Source: Caryophanales bacterium UBA2253
GTDB taxonomy: Bacteria; Bacillota_I; Bacilli_A; ML615J-28; CAG-698
Reading direction: 5' to 3'
Assembly: GCA_002347755.1 (NCBI GenBank)
Contig: DDXT01000009.1
Span: forward strand, 1-9,419
Length of the DNA stretch: 9,419 bases
In this document: piece after piece, positions 7,745 through 9,419 of the stretch
Position numbering within the stretch: position 1 is the first letter of the stretch
Layout: each line of letters opens with the position of its first letter
Notes under the pieces: generated by a model
Databases searched by the model: none
What the model was told of the DNA's origin: nothing
What the model saw: only the letters and a program-made list of their open reading frames with translations
Program-made: the position numbers and the translations under genes

Positions 7745-7773
7745 ATTTTACCCCATATTTCTTCAAAACGCAA
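7745..7773 (-). promoter_or_regulatory. Predicted sigma-A-type promoter of the lepA operon
   Basis: On the minus strand TTGCGT (7773-7768) is separated by exactly 17 bases from TAAAAT (7750-7745), five of six matches to the -10 consensus. It lies just upstream of the lepA ribosome binding site and start and is the only good match there. The leader would be short, about 15 bases. Confidence 0.55.
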
Positions 7774-7820
7774 TCTTTTTCAAGAATCCGTCTAGGGAGG
7801 AAGAAAAAACGACGATGTTT

Positions 7821-7839
7821 TTCAAAACCGTTTTTTGAA
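7821..7839. repeat. Inverted repeat between the divergent lepA and recU promoters
   Basis: TTCAAAA (7821-7827) and TTTTGAA (7833-7839) are perfect 7-bp arms around CCGTT, placed between the two back-to-back promoters. It could be an operator for both, but the AT-rich arms make chance plausible. Confidence 0.25.
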
Positions 7840-7845
7840 TTTTGG

Positions 7846-7874
7846 TGGTCAATTATCTTTAAAAATGTTATAAT
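7846..7874 (+). promoter_or_regulatory. Predicted sigma-A-type promoter of recU
   Basis: TGGTCA (7846-7851, four of six matches), 17-base spacer, TATAAT (7869-7874, perfect). Transcription should begin around 7880-7882, only about 8-10 bases before the recU ATG. Confidence 0.65.
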
Positions 7875-7880
7875 GTTTTC

Positions 7881-7886
7881 GGTGAT
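7881..7886 (+). promoter_or_regulatory. Unusual recU ribosome binding site GGTGAT
   Basis: No AGGAG lies before recU. GGTGAT matches the downstream half of the full anti-SD complement AAGGAGGTGATC. Lined up that way, the missing AGGAGG would sit about seven bases from the ATG, the normal register. With a transcript starting near 7881 only this half could exist on the mRNA. Confidence 0.4.
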
Positions 7887-7889
7887 AAT

Positions 7890-8489
7890 ATGAAAATCAA
7901 ATTTCCGGATCCAACCATAAATAACCCGAAACTAAGCAAACCGAGCGAAGAGAACAGCCACGGAATGCTCTTTGAAAACGGATTGAATATTTCCAACGAA
8001 TATTATCGAATCCACGACCGGGCGATCATTTACAAAAAACCGACCCCCGTTCAAATCGTCAAAGTGGATTATCCGACTCGTAGCAAGGCCCGGATCACTG
8101 AAGCTTATTATCGTACCCCGTCAACTACCGATTACAACGGCATTTACCGGGGAAAATACATCGATTTTGAAGCCAAAGAGACCAACAACCTGAGCTTTTC
8201 TTTCACTCACATTTATTCGCATCAAATTGATCACCTAAAGGAGGTCGCCAAACACGGCGGGATCGGTTTCATCATCATCTATTACAAAAAAACCGGTGAA
8301 GTAGTCTTGCTTGACATCGGTGTTTTTGGAGAATTGCTCTCCGCCAGCGAAAGCGGCGGGTTAAAAAGCATTCCGGTGGCGGTCGCGAAAGCCCGGGGGA
8401 TTTTGGTAAACCTTGGTTACACGCCGCCGATCGATTACCTTCGGGCCGTCGATCAACTGTACTTCAAAGAAAAAGAACCTCTCACCTGA
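7890..8489 (+). CDS. recU: Holliday junction resolvase RecU
   Basis: Cuts four-way DNA junctions during recombination repair and chromosome segregation; the Bacillota/Mycoplasmatota counterpart of RuvC. The 199 residues match the family length (about 200) and B. subtilis RecU block by block: NSHGMLFENGLN (Glu29), YKKPTPVQIVKVDYP, the active-site block TTDYNGIYRGKYIDFEAKET with Asp81, Glu94 and Lys96, then HQIDHLKEVAKHGGIGFIII and LGYTPPIDYLRAVDQLYF. All metal-binding and catalytic residues are present. The start is fixed by the promoter: the predicted transcript begins just before this ATG. In B. subtilis recU is cotranscribed with ponA (PBP1); here it stands alone and is followed at once by a terminator. 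Confidence 0.97.
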   Translation: MKIKFPDPTINNPKLSKPSEENSHGMLFENGLNISNEYYRIHDRAIIYKKPTPVQIVKVDYPTRSKARITEAYYRTPSTTDYNGIYRGKYIDFEAKETNNLSFSFTHIYSHQIDHLKEVAKHGGIGFIIIYYKKTGEVVLLDIGVFGELLSASESGGLKSIPVAVAKARGILVNLGYTPPIDYLRAVDQLYFKEKEPLT

Positions 8490-8525
8490 GTAAGTTTATT
8501 ACTCGGATTGAGGTCCATTTTTTTT
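8477..8525 (+). terminator. recU terminator, possibly bidirectional
   Basis: GAGTAA (8488-8493) pairs with TTACTC (8499-8504), and outer ACCTC (8477-8481) pairs with GAGGT (8510-8514), followed by eight T's (8518-8525). The inner stem overlaps the recU TGA. On the minus strand the same hairpin comes right after the thiT stop and ends in CTTTTTC, so it may also stop thiT transcripts. Confidence 0.75.
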
Positions 8526-8527
8526 AA

Positions 8528-9064
8528 TCACTGCAGGTAAAGGTCGGTGATGACATCCTTAAGAGCAAAACCGATTACCATGGCTAGAAAAGTCGAAACC
8601 GCACAGTAACCGAAATTGTAAGTCACCGAATACCAGATGACGGATTTGCCCACCGGCGCATATTGGGCGAAAAACAAAATGCCACTCAGCGTGTGAAATA
8701 AGTATTTAAACAATCCGCCCAAAAAAATGGCCAGCAGAAAAAACAGAGCTCTCTTCTTTTTGGTCTGGAAAAGACCCGTGACCGCGAAGCTCATGCCAAC
8801 AAAAATGTAGTCAAAGAAAATTGATCCCAAATAAAGAATGCGGCCATCCAGAAACCAAGAAATGACCCCGAAAACTGTTCCGCCCAAGAGTCCGTATTTG
8901 AACCCACGGCGAAAACCGATGGCCATAACCGGAAGCAAGGCGAGGGTTATGCTTCCGCCCTGAGGCATTTGCATGATTGGAACCGTTTCGCTGATGATTT
9001 GAAACACCGTCGCCAAGGCCACCAAAATGGCGGTTTCGGTGATGGCTCGGATTTGATTTCTCAT
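8528..9064 (-). CDS. thiT: ThiT, thiamine-binding S component of an ECF transporter
   Basis: Membrane protein that binds thiamine outside the cell and works with a shared EcfA-EcfA'-EcfT module, not encoded in this window. The 178 residues are the usual length (about 180) and contain about six hydrophobic segments (roughly 8-24, 38-52, 56-70, 78-97, 106-122, 142-168). ThiT signatures are MPQGGSITLALLP (33-45), FKYLFHTLSGILFFAQYAPVG (119-139) and YSVTYNFGY (145-153). His124, Tyr145 and Asn150 match positions that bind thiamine in Lactococcus ThiT (His125, Tyr146, Asn151). The first basic residues (MRNQIR) suit an inside N-terminus. AGGAG lies six bases before the ATG, but inside a hairpin controlled by the upstream TPP riboswitch, which independently supports thiamine as substrate. 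Confidence 0.96.
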   Translation of the reverse strand: MRNQIRAITETAILVALATVFQIISETVPIMQMPQGGSITLALLPVMAIGFRRGFKYGLLGGTVFGVISWFLDGRILYLGSIFFDYIFVGMSFAVTGLFQTKKKRALFFLLAIFLGGLFKYLFHTLSGILFFAQYAPVGKSVIWYSVTYNFGYCAVSTFLAMVIGFALKDVITDLYLQ

Positions 9065-9096
9065 AAAAAACTCCTAGAAAAATATTTCTAGGAATG
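9065..9096 (-). promoter_or_regulatory. Riboswitch expression platform: SD-locking hairpin with terminator features
   Basis: On the minus strand CCTAGAAA (9092-9085) pairs perfectly with TTTCTAGG (9080-9073) around a 4-base loop. The flanking bases add a U-A and a U-G pair, so the whole AGGAG (9075-9071) is inside the stem. Six T's (9070-9065) follow directly before the ATG. The hairpin can therefore hide the ribosome binding site and also looks like an intrinsic terminator with a short U run. Its 5' arm can instead pair with the aptamer (see findings). Confidence 0.75.
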
Positions 9097-9110
9097 CGCG
9101 TTAAAAATAT

Positions 9111-9188
9111 TTCCCTCCGCTAGCATTACCTAGATCAGGTTATGGGTCGTTACCATTACGTAACCTCTCAGCCGAAGCTCCCCGTGAC
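9111..9188 (-). ncRNA. TPP riboswitch (THI element) aptamer controlling thiT
   Basis: The minus strand carries the conserved TPP landmarks in order: GGGG (9183-9180), a 3-bp P3 stem AGC/GCT closed by a TTCG tetraloop (9179-9170), the CTGAGAGG pyrimidine-sensing block, an extra stem P3a GTTAC/GTAAC (9164-9160 and 9153-9149), GACCC (9148-9144, pairing with GGGG), ACCTGATCTAGG, TAATG, CTAGCGGAGGGA. P5 is CTAG...CTAG. P3 is unusually short but the CTTCGG loop is very stable. High TPP should lower thiT expression. The outermost helix P1 is not evident. Confidence 0.95.
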
Positions 9189-9194
9189 AAGAAC

Positions 9195-9223
9195 AGTATA
9201 ACATCAAAGCCGGTATTTTGCAA
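9195..9223 (-). promoter_or_regulatory. Predicted sigma-A-type promoter of thiT
   Basis: On the minus strand TTGCAA (9223-9218), a 17-base spacer and TATACT (9200-9195). Transcription would begin near 9188, about five bases before the GGGG of the riboswitch. No other promoter-like sequence is visible before the neighbouring IS. Confidence 0.6.
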
Positions 9224-9235
9224 CCGGCTATTTTT
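9208..9235 (+). terminator. Terminator-like hairpin overlapping the thiT promoter
   Basis: AGCCGG (9208-9213) and CCGGCT (9224-9229) form a 6-bp GC-rich stem with a 10-base loop, followed by ATTTTT (9230-9235), so it reads as a terminator on the plus strand. No plus-strand gene ends before it within the window. The thiT -35 hexamer lies exactly in the loop. Confidence 0.4.
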
Positions 9236-9243
9236 ATTGAGTA

Positions 9244-9289
9244 TGTTAAATAACTGGGGGTTTAGGTATGGCTGTTAAATAACTGGGGG
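9244..9289 (+). repeat. Direct repeat at the left end of the second IS
   Basis: TGTTAAATAACTGGGGG occurs twice without mismatch, at 9244-9260 and 9273-9289, 29 bases apart start to start. It resembles the inward reading of the repeats at the left-hand IS (CTGTCAAGAATTCTG), which suggests transposase-binding sites. Confidence 0.75.
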
Positions 9290-9311
9290 ACACCCCCACT
9301 TTTTTAACAGC
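9271..9311 (+). repeat. Large inverted repeat upstream of the second transposase gene
   Basis: GCTGTTAAATAACTGGGGG (9271-9289) pairs with CCCCCACTTTTTTAACAGC (9293-9311) at 17 of 19 positions around ACA. The right arm TTTTTTAAC (9300-9308) is also complementary to GTTAAAAAA (9321-9329), so two hairpins compete. It lies before the predicted promoter, so it more likely acts as DNA or blocks incoming transcripts than as part of the transposase mRNA. Confidence 0.7.
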
Positions 9312-9343
9312 GATTTTTTTGTTAAAAAAAGAGTTCCTTCTTG

Positions 9344-9352
9344 TGTTATAAT
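9344..9352 (+). promoter_or_regulatory. Predicted extended -10 promoter of the second transposase
   Basis: TGTTATAAT is a perfect extended -10 element (TGnTATAAT). No -35 match lies at 16-18 bases, which is tolerated in extended -10 promoters. It is 37 bases before the ATG. Confidence 0.5.
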
Positions 9353-9388
9353 TTTTTTGCTTAAAATAACACGCAGAAAGGAAACTCC

Positions 9389-9419
9389 ATGTCTCATGAT
9401 ACCATAAAATTCTTAAATT
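9389..9419 (+). CDS. Start of a probable transposase, cut by the window end
   Basis: ATG at 9389 with AAAGGA (9377-9382) six bases upstream opens a frame MSHDTIKFLN that runs off the window. The start MSH...IxFLN resembles the N-terminus of ISL3-family transposases (form MSHxxxIxxLLNIKD), and the repeats and hairpin upstream fit an IS left end. Ten residues are too few for a firm call; another small DNA-binding protein is possible. Orientation is the same as the transposase fragment at the window start. Confidence 0.5.
   Translation, partial: MSHDTIKFLN

Larger units (their letters stand above)
9244..9419 (+). mobile_element. Second insertion sequence, left-hand part (probable ISL3 type)
   Basis: Defined by the direct repeats, the large inverted repeat, the extended -10 promoter and the start of the transposase frame. 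The exact terminus is uncertain; I put it near the first repeat. The thiT promoter region ends directly outside it, so thiT keeps its own promoter. Confidence 0.5.

Overview
The window is a stretch of bacterial chromosome bounded at both ends by pieces of insertion sequences. Protein similarities (RecU, ThiT with a TPP riboswitch, LepA-HemW, XerD-DeoB), AGGAG-type ribosome binding sites and TTGnnn/TATAAT promoters point to a low- to moderate-GC Bacillota or a relative near the Acholeplasma/Erysipelotrichia side. TGA is a stop (hemW, recU, thiT) and TGG encodes Trp, so the Mycoplasma/Spiroplasma code is excluded. The exact lineage cannot be fixed from sequence alone.

Layout: (1) 1-552 is the 3' part of an ISL3-family element: the transposase C-terminus, a hairpin terminator and three copies of a 19-bp motif leading to a probable terminus. 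(2) 553-1687 is an AT-rich gap of about 1.1 kb with no convincing gene; it holds inverted repeats, one GC-rich island and the terminator of the following operon. (3) 7773-1521, minus strand, is one tightly packed operon: lepA, hemW, xerD, deoB and an alpha/beta-hydrolase lipase. Genes overlap by 4-14 bp or are 11 bp apart, with a promoter before lepA and a terminator after the lipase. (4) recU is transcribed divergently from its own promoter with an extremely short leader, and ends in a terminator shared with the convergent thiT. (5) thiT (minus) is preceded by a TPP riboswitch whose last hairpin locks the Shine-Dalgarno sequence. (6) From about 9244 a second element begins, with paired repeats, a strong hairpin, an extended -10 promoter and the first ten codons of a probable transposase.

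The chromosomal genes are mostly housekeeping: translation (LepA), radical-SAM heme trafficking (HemW), chromosome dimer resolution and Holliday junction processing (XerD, RecU), pentose phosphate/nucleoside salvage (DeoB), lipid hydrolysis and thiamine uptake (ThiT). The operon joins two gene pairs that are separate in Bacillus subtilis (lepA-hemW and xerD-deoB). No defence system, CRISPR array, tRNA or rRNA was seen. The most interesting items are regulatory: the thiT riboswitch with an explicit alternative pairing, the near-leaderless recU start, and the multi-copy motifs at the two IS ends.
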